Part shown: positions 33,548 to 44,887 of the stretch, piece by piece
Layout: each line of letters begins with the position of its first letter
Numbering within the stretch: the stretch's first letter is position 1
NCBI RefSeq assembly: GCF_022539505.1
Contig: NC_061511.1
Coordinates: forward strand, 32,622,620-32,686,619
Source of the DNA: Lolium rigidum
Taxonomy: Eukaryota > Streptophyta > Magnoliopsida > Poales > Poaceae
DNA: 64,000 nucleotides
Direction: 5' to 3'
The notes under the pieces: generated by a model
Told to the model about the DNA's origin: nothing
What the model saw: the letters and a program-made list of their open reading frames with translations, nothing else
The model's database searches: none
Program-made: the position numbers and the translations under genes

Positions 33548-35903
33548 TGTTGGATATGTGCCCTTGAGGAAAATAAATAAATATGTTTTATTATTATATT
33601 TGTATTTGTTCATAATAAGTTTTATGCCATGCTATAATTGTATTAATTGGAAACATTAATACATGTGTGGTATTTAAACAAAACCTTTTCCCTGGTAAAA
33701 TAGTCCATTGATTATTAAGATGGTCAGGTTTCCTGATTATGGACAACAACATCATTAATAATGGATTCATGTTGCTGGATGAATGCATCATGGACTCACT
33801 CCCATATAAGGTATTGCAATGTGATCAAGTCACAAAGTTCACCATTGAGATACTAACTGAAATGTTCTAACCTAATCCTTAGACCGTGAGACCATATTTA
33901 ATCACTGTCACCAGCGGCTAATTAGACATCATCAATCTCTCTTCGTAACAGGGTTGTCATAAAAGTGTTGCTCAGGTATTCCAATGGGATGGGTTGATGC
34001 GTATGTGTCAATAGCGGGACAGATACTATGGGCCTACTCGGTAATATTATATTAATAACGCTTGCAAGCATGTAACTAGGCCACGAGGATATGACATCAC
34101 GAGAATGAGCTGAACATGTTTGTCGGCAACGAGATCGAACTAGGTATGTCGGATACCGAAAGATCAAGTCTCAGACAAACTAGATATCGTGTAACAAAGG
34201 AAATGTGACTCGACGTTGAGGTTCAAACGATAAAGATAAATTCGTGGAAGGTGTAAGAACCGTTATGGTTTTTCAGAACCCCTAATGGTCATTGATCAGA
34301 GAGTCGTGCCGATCATGTCTTCGTATTTCGGAGAGGTATCGGAATAAGTTCTGAAGTCAATGAATCGCTGGAGACTTAATAATATGTGTTTATTATTTAA
34401 TTATATGAATTAAATATTAAATAAATAAATAAAATAGGGAAACCGCCCTAATTGGGCCACCATTGGGTAGCCCAAGATGGAGGCGGCCGAGCCCCAAGGG
34501 AAGGGGTGGGTCGGCGGCCCAAACCCTAACCCTAGGGGGAGGCTGTAGCGCATGGAGGGGAAGCGGCTTGGCCCCACCTCCTCTCCCCATCCCCCTATAT
34601 AAAGACCCCCCCCTTGGTCTCTACCTCATTCATCCCCTTGGAATTTGCCATCGCTCTCTTCCTCTCTCCCTCGCGTGCATGTTCCCGAGTTAGGAACGTG
34701 CATTTGGGACATCTCAACACCATGTGCACGCCATCGTAGTGTTGGTACATCAGTCTGGATCTTCTTCTTCTGCCGCTTCGCTGGACCGGAGCCCGGGTGA
34801 CGTCGACTATACACCGTATGTGTGTAGAACTGCGGAGGCGTGATACTTGGAGCGCTTCATCGTTTGTACTTCTTCACGATCTTGAAATCGGTGTTGACGT
34901 ACACCTTCATCGATAATGTTCATTGTGAACGTAAAGCTTTTGATCTTCAAGGGTCTGAACACCGAACCCCCTCGTTACTTTTCATCCATCTCCATAGAAT
35001 AGATCTTGGGCCGTAGGAAATACTTTGTTTTCTGCAACTGAACCATACAGTGGTATTAGAGCAATCTATGCGTAGATGTATTTTTATGGTTAGAACACAT
35101 AGAGATATGTGGGCATTTATGTCTAATTGCTACCCTCTCGCATGTACTTGCTCATTATTGGCATTGTTTGATGAAGCGGCCCGACCGAAGTCACATGTAA
35201 CTTATGTTGTGGCATTGTTTGATGAATCGGCCCCGACCGAAGTCACCCGTACACTTACGCGTAACTGGTTCCGCACTTAACATATAGCTTGTACCATATA
35301 AGCGGCTAGTGAATGTTTGTCTCTCTTACTTTAGTGGTGTGGAATTTGCAACGGGAGGCCCTCAACAAGGGATTGAAATCAACAATTAGTTAATAAATGT
35401 TGTGGTTTTGAAGTTTGTATGTAATGAACGGTTCTTCCGTGACAGCCCTAACTGCCATGTAAAACTTTCAAACGTTAAAAGTAGAGGCGTATAACTTTTT
35501 TTTGCAGAGGGCACATGATATGGTCGAGATAAGTTTATGAATTGTTCGATTCGGGGCGACGTTCATATCATGTCTCCATTTAATTTCATGTGATGTTATT
35601 ATTTTATCTTATGTTACTTACATTAGATCGTGGCATTATAAGATGATCCCTCGATAAAATACCAATATTATTGTTCTCCCTTAGTGTGCACCACCAAGAA
35701 GGCTCACCGGTGTGAAGCAGACCGTGACGATCGGGTGCTAGACATACCGACATTCATATACCGTGGGTATAAGCCATGTTGCACTGCATAAACACTAAGG
35801 TTACTTTGGTTAGCCTAGCATATGTAGGCATGGACTCAGAACACAAGTGGAGCGAAAGGTTAAACATGAGTCGTATAGAAGATACGATTGATATGTTGAT
35901 GTC
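33548..35903 (+). mobile_element. C1: BARE/Angela-like Copia 5' LTR, primer site and leader fragment
   Basis: The LTR (33548-35049) starts TGTTGGATATGTGCCC, close to the BARE-1/WIS/Angela start. It has TATATAAAG at 34596-34604 and ends ACCATACA. A primer binding site with one mismatch (TGGTATTAGAGC, 35051-35062) follows. The leader after it resembles the long untranslated leader of that group (GATGAAGCGGCCCGACC and a later copy). At 35904 it is cut by A1. No gag or pol and no 3' LTR are seen, so this is a decayed 5' fragment. Confidence 0.8.
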
Positions 35904-36620
35904 TGATACATCTCAAATGTATCTACTTTTGCAAGTACCTTGTTCAATGATTTGCTTCAGAATGTCACCATACTTGGGTCAAACCGCTGAGTCTGACGCT
36001 GTTTTTAGCAAAAGTCTTCTCTCTGTCTGTTTTCGCAGGAAATAAAATCAAGAAAAATGTCACGGAAGGTTTTCACCAAAATAAGGGGCGTGGGGTTTTG
36101 GAATCACACGAGAGGGGCCACGAAGCACAAAATAGCACCAGTGGCACGCCCACCTCCATAGGGCGCGCCACCTGGGCTATTATGGCCCTCAAGCGTCGCA
36201 TCGCCACCTCCTTTCGCGTACCCCTTTATAAACCCTAAAAACCTACCTGACCAGGAGCACGGAGCTTTTCGTGAAACAGAGCGCCGCCATCACCACGATC
36301 TTCGTTTTGGAGGGTCAGATTGATCTTGCTCTCCATGCCTGAGGGGGGGAATTTCGAGGTCTTCTCCACCATCATCACCACCAACGTCATCAGCAACAAC
36401 CATCTGCTCACTCTCCATCATCATGTGTGAGTAATTCTCTGTAGGCATTTGATGTGGATGGGGATTGGATGAGATTGATCTTGTAATCCATATGTATCGA
36501 GATTTAAGTTATTTGTCTTGAGGATATTCGTGTATGAGCCTTTGCTATTCGTGCATGAGCCTTTGTTATTCGTGCATAGAATCTGAATATGAAGAAGATG
36601 AACTTTATGCTTCGGAGATA
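35904..36620 (+). mobile_element. A1: fragment of an Athila-like gypsy LTR
   Basis: It begins TGATACATCTC with an imperfect palindrome (GATACAT ... ATGTATC), as in S1 and A2 but diverged. It has a promoter-like TTTATAAACCC near 36226 and the GTGTGAGTAATTC segment seen in such LTRs. The right end is not defined; the sequence fades into the 3' flank of the NLR gene around 36620. Confidence 0.55.
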
Positions 36621-37255
36621 ATTGCATATCATTGGCTATGAGTAGTGAGAATTACAAATAACACGCACAACCAGCAATCCAAATCAAATCAACCACGGCA
36701 TATGCCACACACAATGTTTCCGCTAGTCATCATCCAATCATTTTCTACTCTACAAGCTATGAAAATAAAAAGAGATGTGAAACAACATAGTACCATCAAC
36801 TGTACACCACAAGCTACAACGGGCTAGTGCCACGAAAGAAAAATGAAAACAGAGGTGCCAAGCTTTGCACACGACTGCAAGTGTACTCAGTCAGATAACA
36901 TTTCATCAAGGACATGCTTGCTCTGCACATAATAACAGGATTCAGCATGACCTTCTGCAGTTGTTTTGCAACTTGGAATTTCTCTTGTCAGAACTTCAGG
37001 TCTTCGAGTGGCTTCAGGAAAAATTACGATCAAGGAGAGCAAATACACCTAACACCGAAGGATTCTTGGAGAAGGAAATTATCAATTACGTTCACCGTCT
37101 GTATGTGCATGAGGAATCCTGTAAAGAAATCACGCAATCAGCCCAAGAAAGATGGGACGTACCAAAATCAACACTTCAGTATATCAGACTTGTAGAATTC
37201 AAGATGCAGTAATTCATTCCACAAACTTACATGGTATGTGTATCTCAATCAGTAC
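36621..37255 (-). other. 3' UTR and downstream region of the NLR gene
   Basis: On the minus strand this follows the NLR stop at 37256. A 112-bp intron with canonical signals lies at 37119-37230 (GTAAGTTTG ... TTTCTTTACAG). Short ORFs on the plus strand have no protein-like features. An exact poly(A) site cannot be chosen. Confidence 0.5.
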
Positions 37256-40200
37256 TCAAGATAAGCAGCCATCTCGCTGGCGTCGAGGAATAACATATTT
37301 CCAAGATTTTGGCTCCCATAGTTTCGGCCCTGTACATGAAAACCATGTCAGCGCATCTCTAGGAAAATTAATGGCATCCAAGTCAAAATTACAGAATGAT
37401 ACAAACAAATGATATTTCAGAATCGTGGACACAAGAAACATACTCTGTTATGGTGCTGCTAGAGGGATGGCGCGAGAGGGCCGGCCGGGGGCCTTGCCCA
37501 CGGCCGGTGGCAAGAGGGAAGGGATTTCCTTCTTAATTCTTGCTTGATTAGATTGATACATCTCCTCTCCATATATAGAGAGGTTTACTTGACTCCCAAG
37601 CAAGGTTTACTTGACCCCTAAGCAAACCATAAGACTAACGGGTCCAGGCCCATGACGTACTCTAACACTACACCCCACCTGGACATGCAGCTTGTCCTCG
37701 AGCTGCAACCTAAACAAACCATGACTCGACGCAACACAACCCTAACACCTAAAAACGAGCCTTTTACATCTCGGCTTGTTTTATTACTCTCAACCTGAAA
37801 TAGATTGGGACGCTTTATTGTTGACCCCTGAACATAAAGTGGACACCATCCGCCCGTCGGACGTGCACCTGTACAACCACCTGGATCCCATGGAAACCAG
37901 CGGGACAAAAGGAGCTCGCGCGGCGGCCGGCGGCAGAATGCAGTGGTGCTACGCGGTGCGCTCCTGTCGGTAACACCATGCCTTCTCCCCGCTGGATGAC
38001 TCAGTGTTATGGTGCTGCTAGAGGGATGGCGCGAGAAGGCCGGCCGGGGGCCTTGCCCACGGCCGGTGGCAAGAGGGAAGGGATTTCCTTCTTAATTCTT
38101 GCTTGATTAGATTGATACATCTCCTCTCCATATATAGAGAAGTTTACTTGACTCCCAAGCAAGGCTTACTTGACCCCTAAGCAAACCATAAGACTAACGG
38201 GCCCAGGCCCATGACGTACTCTAACAAACCATGACTCGACGCAACACAACCCTAACACCTAAAAACGAGCCTTTTACATCTCGGCTTGTTTTATTACTCT
38301 CAACCTGAAATAGACTAGGACGCTTTATTGTTGACCCCTGAAAATAAAGTGGACACCATCCGCCCGTCGGACGTGCACCTGTACAGCCACCTGGATCCCA
38401 TGGAAACCAGCGGGACAAAAGGAGCCCGCGCGGCGGCCGGCGGCGGAATGCAGTGGTGCTACGCAGTGCGCTCCTGTCGGTGACACCATACCTTCTCCCC
38501 GCCGGATGACTGTCGATGGCGCAGACTTTGAGGTCGCTGCCCGCGGGAAAAACAGCATGTCCGCCGCCCGTGGGGGAAACCACACGCCCAAGATCCCCGA
38601 CGCAGCGGACGAGATCGAGGTCCCTTGCGCAACGAAGCGCAACTTGGAGGAGCTGCAGCTGCAGATCACGCATCTCCCGCACACGCCGACGCACTAGGAG
38701 GCCGCGCGCAGCAGCCTGCAGCCTCACCGCCGCCGATACGTGGCGGATAGCGATCCAAGCCGGAAGCGGTAACGGTAACGGAGGGAAACGGACCTGGTGA
38801 AAGGGCATCCCAGGCGGTGTCGATGTAGAGCCCGGGGCCAAGGTCGCTCCCACACCGCCGAAAGGCAGGGACGACGTCGGTGACGGTAGCAGCCGCTGCT
38901 GCGGTGTTGGTGGCGACGGCAACTGCTGCTGCTGTTGTTGCAGCTGCCCACCGAACGGCAGGGATAGCGTCGGTGAGGACAGCAGCTGCAGCGGCGTTGG
39001 TGGCGGCGGCAGCTGCTGTTGCTGTTGTTGCAGCTGCCCACCGAACAGCAGGGACAGCATCGGTGAGGACAGCAGCTGCAGCGGTGTTGGTGGCGGCGGC
39101 AGCAGCTGCTGTTGCTGTAGCGTCCCGGTGGGGAAGAAGGCGACCGGCTGCTGGAGAAGAGGGACCCCCGGCGCCGAGGTAGGGCCCGGCCCGGAGATGG
39201 TGGACAACGGCAGCGGGGACTGCAGCAGCCCGGCATCGAGTGGCGGCGACAACAGCAGCAGCGTCGGCTGCAACGGCCCGGCGATCGCGGCGGAGGCCGC
39301 CTGGTGCGTCGGCTGCCATGGCAGCAGCGCCGCCGGCGGCGGCGGCCCGTAGGGACCGGCCAGGAAGAGGCGGATCTCGTGGACAGCAGTGGTGAGATCG
39401 CGCAGGGCTGCGGTGATCTCCGCCGGGGAGAGAATGGCGGGGACGTCGGAGTGCGGCGGCGGCGGGTGGGAAGAACTCGGTGGAGGGCTGGACATGATCG
39501 AACCCGGGAAAGCTGATACCAAGTGTTATGGTGCTGCTAGAGGGATGGCGCGAGAGGGCCGGCCGGGGGCCTTGCCCACGGCCGGTGGCAAGAGGGAAGG
39601 GATTTCCTTCTTAATTCTTGCTTGATTAGATTGATACATCTCCTCTCCATATATAGAGAGGTTTACTTGACTCCCAAGCAAGGTTTACTTGACCCCTAAG
39701 CAAACCATAAGACTAACGGGTCCAGGCCCATGACGTACTCTAACATACTCCCATGATAAATACTGTGACCAAATTATAGGAAGTATGTCATCAATAGTAT
39801 GCTTAACTATATGCATATTTGTTATGCGGGAACACTGCAAATGGGACATATCTAGTGTAAATGATGATTTAGGCGTGATTTAAGTTCATTGAATCAAAGT
39901 TAATAAGCTATGTATCAAAAAGAAAACCTCCCGTCCTTATTCAAGACATGAGAAAAATCTATTGACAACCTCCTTAACTTTGAGTTAATGATAGATGTAC
40001 CGAATGTGTTTCCAAAAGTGAAAATACACTGGGAGTTGAATAATACTTCAAACTGCAGACCATAAGTTGTACAGTTGTAACAGAATATACAAGGAAAAAA
40101 AAAGAGAAACTAAATGAAAATTAAAGTTACCTTCGTCAGGATCTCTTGAACAAACATGAGATATATCTTTGTATTCAAGGCTATTGAGCCGGTGTTGGAG

Positions 40201-43200
40201 ATGTCCATAAATTGGCTTCATATTTATAGCTGGGCAGTATCTAACAGTGAGCTTCTGAAGGGCTGAGTAATTTCCAAGACTACCTGGTAAGGATGTCAGA
40301 TGTTTGCAATTCGCAAGAAGTAGTGATTCAAGTGATGGCAGGTCTCCCAAATAGTCCAGTGACTCCAGAGCACTGCATTTCATAAAACTTAAACGTAGGA
40401 GTGCATCCAACTGCGCTGACACCAAACGAAGTTTCGGACAGCCAAATATATCTAAAGACACGAGACATGGAAAATGATTAATTCTAGGTGAAGCTGACTG
40501 CTCTGGCATACTTGTGGTTGTAAGGTCATCGGAATTTTCCGACGACGCTGCTGTATCAAAATGTTGTAGCCCCAGTATGAACTCAAGACTATCACAGAAC
40601 GAAATGGTAATACAAGTGAGAGATGGGGGAAGAACGAAAAGCTCTGTCAAGCTTTCACAACTGCTTATTTCTAGTTCTTTAAGATTTGAAAGGAGCTGAT
40701 CCCTTCCTCGAGTACAGTTTCCTTTCACTTTGGTGGGGCCTATTAGCTCGCTGCAAAGAGCAACTGACAATTTCTTCAATGATACCAAGCTTCGGAACTC
40801 TTCTTCAGGCCAGCAGATGAGCATGTGGCAACCTATAATCGTCAAATCCACAAGCTGATGAAACCATTTCCAGACCCCAACTGTTTGCTGCAATGGATTT
40901 GAGGAGAACAAAAGGCTGCAATCAATCAACTGCATTGTCGAAATACACACTTCATGATCTTGATCAAGCATCGGTGCTGGTGTTGCTTCTGTATCCCTGA
41001 TACAGAGGAATAACTCAGACAAGTAAGACATGCACCTCGATCTAAATACTGATAAGGATAGATGAGCCTTGTCTTCTATCAGCTGCATAACTTTGAGTTT
41101 TGGTGCTTCAGGCAGAGTTGTTAGCTTTGGGCAGTTCTTAATTCTAACATTCTCAAGTAGAGGAAATATTAACTCTTCTCCATCTATTGCCACCCATCTC
41201 TCAAGAATTTCCAAATTTTCTAATGTGAGGTCTTTTAATGCTGAAAATGCTGCAGATGAATCGTGACTGCATAAGCTTTGCAATTTGCTCAAATTTCTCA
41301 AAACAAGGACTTTGAGAGCCTTAACTTGACCGAATTGCAGAAATTCCTCACACATCGTACAACCATCTAGGTGGAGCTCGGTCAAATGCTGCAGAGAAGT
41401 AAGACTTGTCACCCATGATGGAAAGCCAGTACCTCTGTAGGAGTGTATTTTTAGAAACTGCAGCCCAGCATGAGGTTTGAGAGCATCAAGCACATTCCTT
41501 TGCTGGTCCAGTTCCTCACTGTTCTCATCGCTCCATTCAAGAGATAAATGTGTTAGGTTCTCTTTATTTCCAAGGCTGGATGCTTTGGCATGGTCTTCTG
41601 TTACATGCTCAAGACGAGATAGCACTAATTCACCGCCAATATTTAACTCCTGTAGTTCCCCAATAGTACTACAACCAGAACTAGAACCCACCACAAAATA
41701 TGTTAGAGTCTGTAGAGAAGTGAGTTGCCCGAGGTCTGGAGGCATGCACTCCAGTGATCTGCATCCATTAGTATAGAGGTGACAGAGATTTGTCATATAC
41801 TTCATATCCTTTGGAAGTCGAACAAGACACTTGCAATTAGAAAGGTTAAGAGTCTGTAGATGATACAGTATGCTTATTTCCTTCGGAAGATCTTTCATAT
41901 ACCAGTTATTTGAGAGATCAAGATATCTCATGTGCATTAAGTGCCTTGGTTGTAGTGGAAACTTTCTCAATGTATATTTCAGTGCTCGTAGCGACAAGTG
42001 TGGTGCTGAGCCAAAAGTGGACTTATCAGTATACAACAGTGTCTGGAGAGCTGGAGAATGTTTCTTCACATAATCATCCAAAAGAGCTCTGATGTTACTA
42101 TATGATACGAACAGGTGACGAGTAGGGCCTGCCGACAACAACTCCTCCTTATTAGTCCCATAACCAATAGTAACACAATCTTTTCCCATGACAGATAAGG
42201 CAATGTCATGCATAAGATCGTGTATGTTGCATACTGTTCTACTAGAACGGAGCTGCCACTTTTCTCTTTGAGGTTTTCGCTTGACATCTTGAAAGAATGA
42301 CCTCCAAGTTAGCTCCTCAAAAATTTCTCTGCCCGCCTTTTCAAGGTTGTCGCCTTCCTTCAGCTGTATGAAATCATGTGCCATCCATAGCTGGATTAAA
42401 ATTTCCACATCAATATCATAATCTTTGGGAAATACAGCACAAAAAGCAAAGCATTGTTTCATGTGTGGTGGCAAGTCATCGTAGCTGAGCTTGAGTATAG
42501 GTAAAATTCCTCTCTTCTCATTGCAAGTGTTGCTTCTGGTCAGTACATCTGTCCATTCTTTCATGCTAGTCTTGTTGCTCAACAGAGATCCGAAGGCTTT
42601 GGAAGCTAAAGGAGAGCCGCCACATCTGTTGAGAATCTTTTCAACCACGTCGCTTAGCTCAGGAGCGTTTGGCTTCTGCAAACAGAATGCTCTATTCTCA
42701 AATATTTCCTTCAGAAATACTTTATGTAGCTCTCCGAGATTATGGCTATCATCAATACACGTTTTCATAATTTCAGCTACTTTTGTTTTACGGGTGGTCG
42801 TCACTACTACACTCCCCTTGCCACCGTGCTTCAGGCAGGTCTTGAGTTTTTCCCACTTATCAGCATCTTCATTCCAGACATCATCCAACACAATAAGGTA
42901 TCTCTTCCCACTTACTTCCTTTTGAAGGTCCTGCAATGCCTTTTCACGATTGTTCTCATTGGTCTGACAGATGCTGCTTGCAATCTTAGCAACATCAAAA
43001 TCATCTGACACACAACACCACCTCTGGAGCTGGAAATACTCCTTGATTTCAGGGTCATTGTAGAGAAGCTGAGCAAAGGTGGTCTTGCCCAGCCCACCCA
43101 TTCCAACAATGGGAAGGACAGTGAGATCTCTGTCGCTAGCTCGATCAATCAATATATTCACGATCTTCTTCTTCTCTTCATTTCTGGACCTGCTGACAAT

Positions 43201-43707
43201 ATCCTTCTCGGAGTCCATGATTATAGAATCTGTGATACGCCACTGCTTGGATGGTGGTGCTTGCAGCTGGTTTCTGAATCCAAAGGCATTCATCTCTATG
43301 ACAAGGAGCTCGATGAGGTGCACAATCCTGCACAGCTTCTTGCCCATTCTGTACCGAAATACAATGGGGTTATGAACAGGAAAGAGGCTTACGATATCAA
43401 AGCCAAGCTTCCTGTAGTGCCCCTTCGCCTTGGCGTCACGCCGGAGCGCCTCGTACTTGAACTCGTCGAAGACATCATTCGCCTCGTAGGCCACCTTCTT
43501 GAGCGCTTCGAGCCAAGCAGTCACTCCAGGTCGGTGAGCTCCTTTCTCCTCCGCATCTTCGATGATGTCCAAGATGGCCAGAAGCTTGCGCTCCAGGATC
43601 TCACGCTGCTCCTCCATGCCGTCCATCACCTTGTACTGCTTCAGGAGGTAGTTGGACGCCTTCCCCATCAACATGGAGACCAGAGGCCTGATTACAAACT
43701 CAGCCAT
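37256..43707 (-). CDS. CC-NBS-LRR (NLR) disease resistance protein, RGA type, two coding exons
   Basis: A cytoplasmic immune receptor of the CNL class, likely to detect pathogen effectors. Exon 1 is 40131-43707, exon 2 37256-37329; the 2801-bp intron has GT/AG borders, giving about 1216 residues. I chose ATG 43707 because MAEFVIRPLVSMLM is the usual Rx-type coiled-coil start; an ATG 12 codons earlier is less likely. Motifs: EDVID-like YEANDVFDEF (about 74-83), P-loop GMGGLGKTT (about 202-210), RNBS-A, kinase-2 YLIVLDDVW (to about 278), RNBS-B VVVTTTRKTK, GSPLA in place of GLPLA (about 364), RNBS-D CFAFCAVFP and MHD in IHDLMHDIA (about 500). About 20 irregular LRRs follow. Exon 2 supplies the C-terminus GPKLWEPKSWKYVIPRR, shared by many grass CNLs. 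All key motifs are present and exon 1 has no stop. The intron contains retroelement D3. Confidence 0.93.
37446..37667 (-). repeat. D3 LTR A (3' LTR)
   Basis: 222 bp, outer left LTR. On the minus strand it is preceded by the purine-rich GGTGGGGTGTAG (37668-37679), a plausible polypurine tract. It appears identical to LTR C. Confidence 0.9.
38005..38226 (-). repeat. D3 LTR B (internal passenger LTR)
   Basis: 222 bp, differing from A and C at four positions by eye. The flanks CTCAG (38000-38004) and AACCA (38227-38231) are not a target-site duplication. The adjoining about 280 bp on each side are copies of one another, so B arose by duplication or recombination and is not a separate insertion. 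Confidence 0.88.
38221..39495 (-). CDS. D3 gag-like ORF, Pro/Gln-rich with IQ-type motif
   Basis: ATG at 39495 lies about 16 bp after the primer site; the frame runs 424 codons and stops inside LTR B, so the C-terminus is probably altered. The N-terminal part is Ser/Pro-rich with a helical stretch (EITAALRDLTTAVHEIRLFL). Then come three tandem units of about 30 residues (38854-39120), each with a Gln run, PPPPTPLQLL or similar, and PFGG. Next is LQAAARGLLVRRRV (about residue 259), which fits the calmodulin-binding IQ consensus. No zinc knuckle or protease is seen. It may be a structural protein of the element or an acquired sequence; the role is unknown. Confidence 0.6.
   Translation of the reverse strand: MSSPPPSSSHPPPPHSDVPAILSPAEITAALRDLTTAVHEIRLFLAGPYGPPPPAALLPWQPTHQAASAAIAGPLQPTLLLLSPPLDAGLLQSPLPLSTISGPGPTSAPGVPLLQQPVAFFPTGTLQQQQLLPPPPTPLQLLSSPMLSLLFGGQLQQQQQQLPPPPTPLQLLSSPTLSLPFGGQLQQQQQQLPSPPTPQQRLLPSPTSSLPFGGVGATLAPGSTSTPPGMPFHQVRFPPLPLPLPAWIAIRHVSAAVRLQAAARGLLVRRRVREMRDLQLQLLQVALRCARDLDLVRCVGDLGRVVSPTGGGHAVFPAGSDLKVCAIDSHPAGRRYGVTDRSALRSTTAFRRRPPRGLLLSRWFPWDPGGCTGARPTGGWCPLYFQGSTIKRPSLFQVESNKTSRDVKGSFLGVRVVLRRVMVC
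39511..39521 (-). other. D3 primer binding site (tRNA-iMet, shortened)
   Basis: The minus strand reads TGGTATCAGCT two bases after LTR C, matching the first ten bases of the usual TGGTATCAGAGC site. Confidence 0.7.
39524..39745 (-). repeat. D3 LTR C (5' LTR)
   Basis: 222 bp, outer right LTR, followed by the 5-bp duplication TACTC. TATATATGG on the minus strand (near 39647-39655) may be its TATA box. It could start transcripts toward NLR exon 2. Confidence 0.9.
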
Positions 43708-44887
43708 TCGTGCTCTCACTGCTCCCAGCTCACAAGAACACACTCAACAGACAGGGAAACCGCAAGCTAGTGCATCACAGCAGAGAAATGGTCTCTGGTT
43801 GCGCGGTTCAGGCCAACTGGGTAGCGTGTGGAAGAAGGCGCACGGGAGTCCCAGCCGACGACTTCGACGCAGAAGAAACCGAAACCGAAGCAGACATTTT
43901 GTGGTTGTGAGTTAACCTTTTTTGAGTGGAGAGCGTAAGTTATCTGCACAAGATACCGAAACTGGCACCGAAAACAAGATTTTTTGATTTTTTTTTGTAA
44001 GGTATTACTGGTATATCCTCAAAAATAGAAAAAGTAACTGAATGTGAGTAATGAAAACGAGAGAAAACAACATGAGATCAAAAAAAATACTTTCAAGGGA
44101 ATCCCACCGGTGCCCCCAAATGGAGGCTGGCTACTGGGCTTAGAGCAACTCTAGCAGACACCGCCAGTGGCAGAGCCAGAAATGGAGCAAGCCCGGAACC
44201 AAAAACTAAGGGGAAAAACTACTAGAAAAGACTCTTGTAATAGCGCAGAAAATTTGGTACGATAGCAAGCATGGCTACATATTTTTAGATCCATTGTTGA
44301 CTCTTCAATAACATACATGACAAATTACTAAAAAAACTTGAAATAGTGGAACGGGATACAAAAGATGGTACCAAGTGACTAGTTTTGTGAGTTCATGACT
44401 CCCATGAAGTTCACTTTGGGGAGTTGATTCAGTTCGAGTAGCATTTTCACTTTGATGAGCTTCTTCCGTTTGAGGAATTTCCTCAGATTAAGGATTTGTT
44501 GATGCTGTTGAGATCAATTGGAAATATATCTTCATCTTCTATTCCTAAACATGAAATCAATTACAAACAATTGTTAAACCACATGTATTCATCCTAAATC
44601 CCAATCCCTGTCTATTTCTAAAACAAATATTACCGAGTTGAAAGGAGCGCCGGAGATCAATGAACAACAGTAGGTCATGTGGCCATGAAAACGGGGGGGG
44701 GGGGGCGGAGGCGGGGGGGGGGAGAGACGGTGCGGCGGCGGCCACGCAGGCAGGGGCAGCGGCAAGCCGTCCACCGTGGGCGTGGCGCCAGTTGAGGCAG
44801 TACCGATACTGGTATTTTTTTCTACAAATTACTACCAGTTCTAAGGCGTGGTGTCACAGATTGCTCTAATTTTCATTTCATGGCATT
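43708..44887. other. NLR upstream region and intergenic DNA
   Basis: It contains the NLR 5' UTR and promoter, but I cannot pick a TATA box with confidence. Two G runs (44693-44705 and 44713-44722) form a strongly G-rich tract. The segment near 44143-44160 (GAGCAACTCTAGCAGACACC) resembles a word common in grass MITEs, but no inverted repeat was found. I see no gene. Confidence 0.5.

Larger units (their letters stand above)
37446..39745 (-). mobile_element. D3: small retroelement with three LTRs, inside the NLR intron
   Basis: Three 222-bp direct repeats with TG...CA ends lie at 37446-37667 (A), 38005-38226 (B) and 39524-39745 (C). The whole unit is flanked by a perfect 5-bp duplication TACTC (37441-37445 and 39746-39750). 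On the minus strand the order is LTR C, primer site, ORF, LTR B, short internal piece with polypurine tract, LTR A. A and C look identical; B differs from them at four positions. LTR B has neither a primer site nor a polypurine tract next to it, and the sequence beside it is duplicated between A and B. It is non-autonomous (no pol) and lies in the same orientation as the NLR. Confidence 0.88.

Noticed and set aside
36865..37212. Plus-strand frame of 115 codons downstream of the NLR
   Set aside because: It overlaps the NLR 3' UTR, which has its own intron on the minus strand; the residues show no domain.
38005..38226. LTR B as an independent solo-LTR insertion into D3
   Set aside because: Its flanks are not a duplication, and the sequence beside it is duplicated on both sides, as expected for recombination or template switching.
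38666..39319. Ala/Val-rich frames opposite and beside the D3 ORF
   Set aside because: They are frame shadows of the CAG repeats encoding Gln; composition is extreme.
37446..39745. D3 as a DNA transposon
   Set aside because: There are no terminal inverted repeats beyond the TG...CA ends. Direct repeats, a primer site and a 5-bp duplication mark an LTR element.
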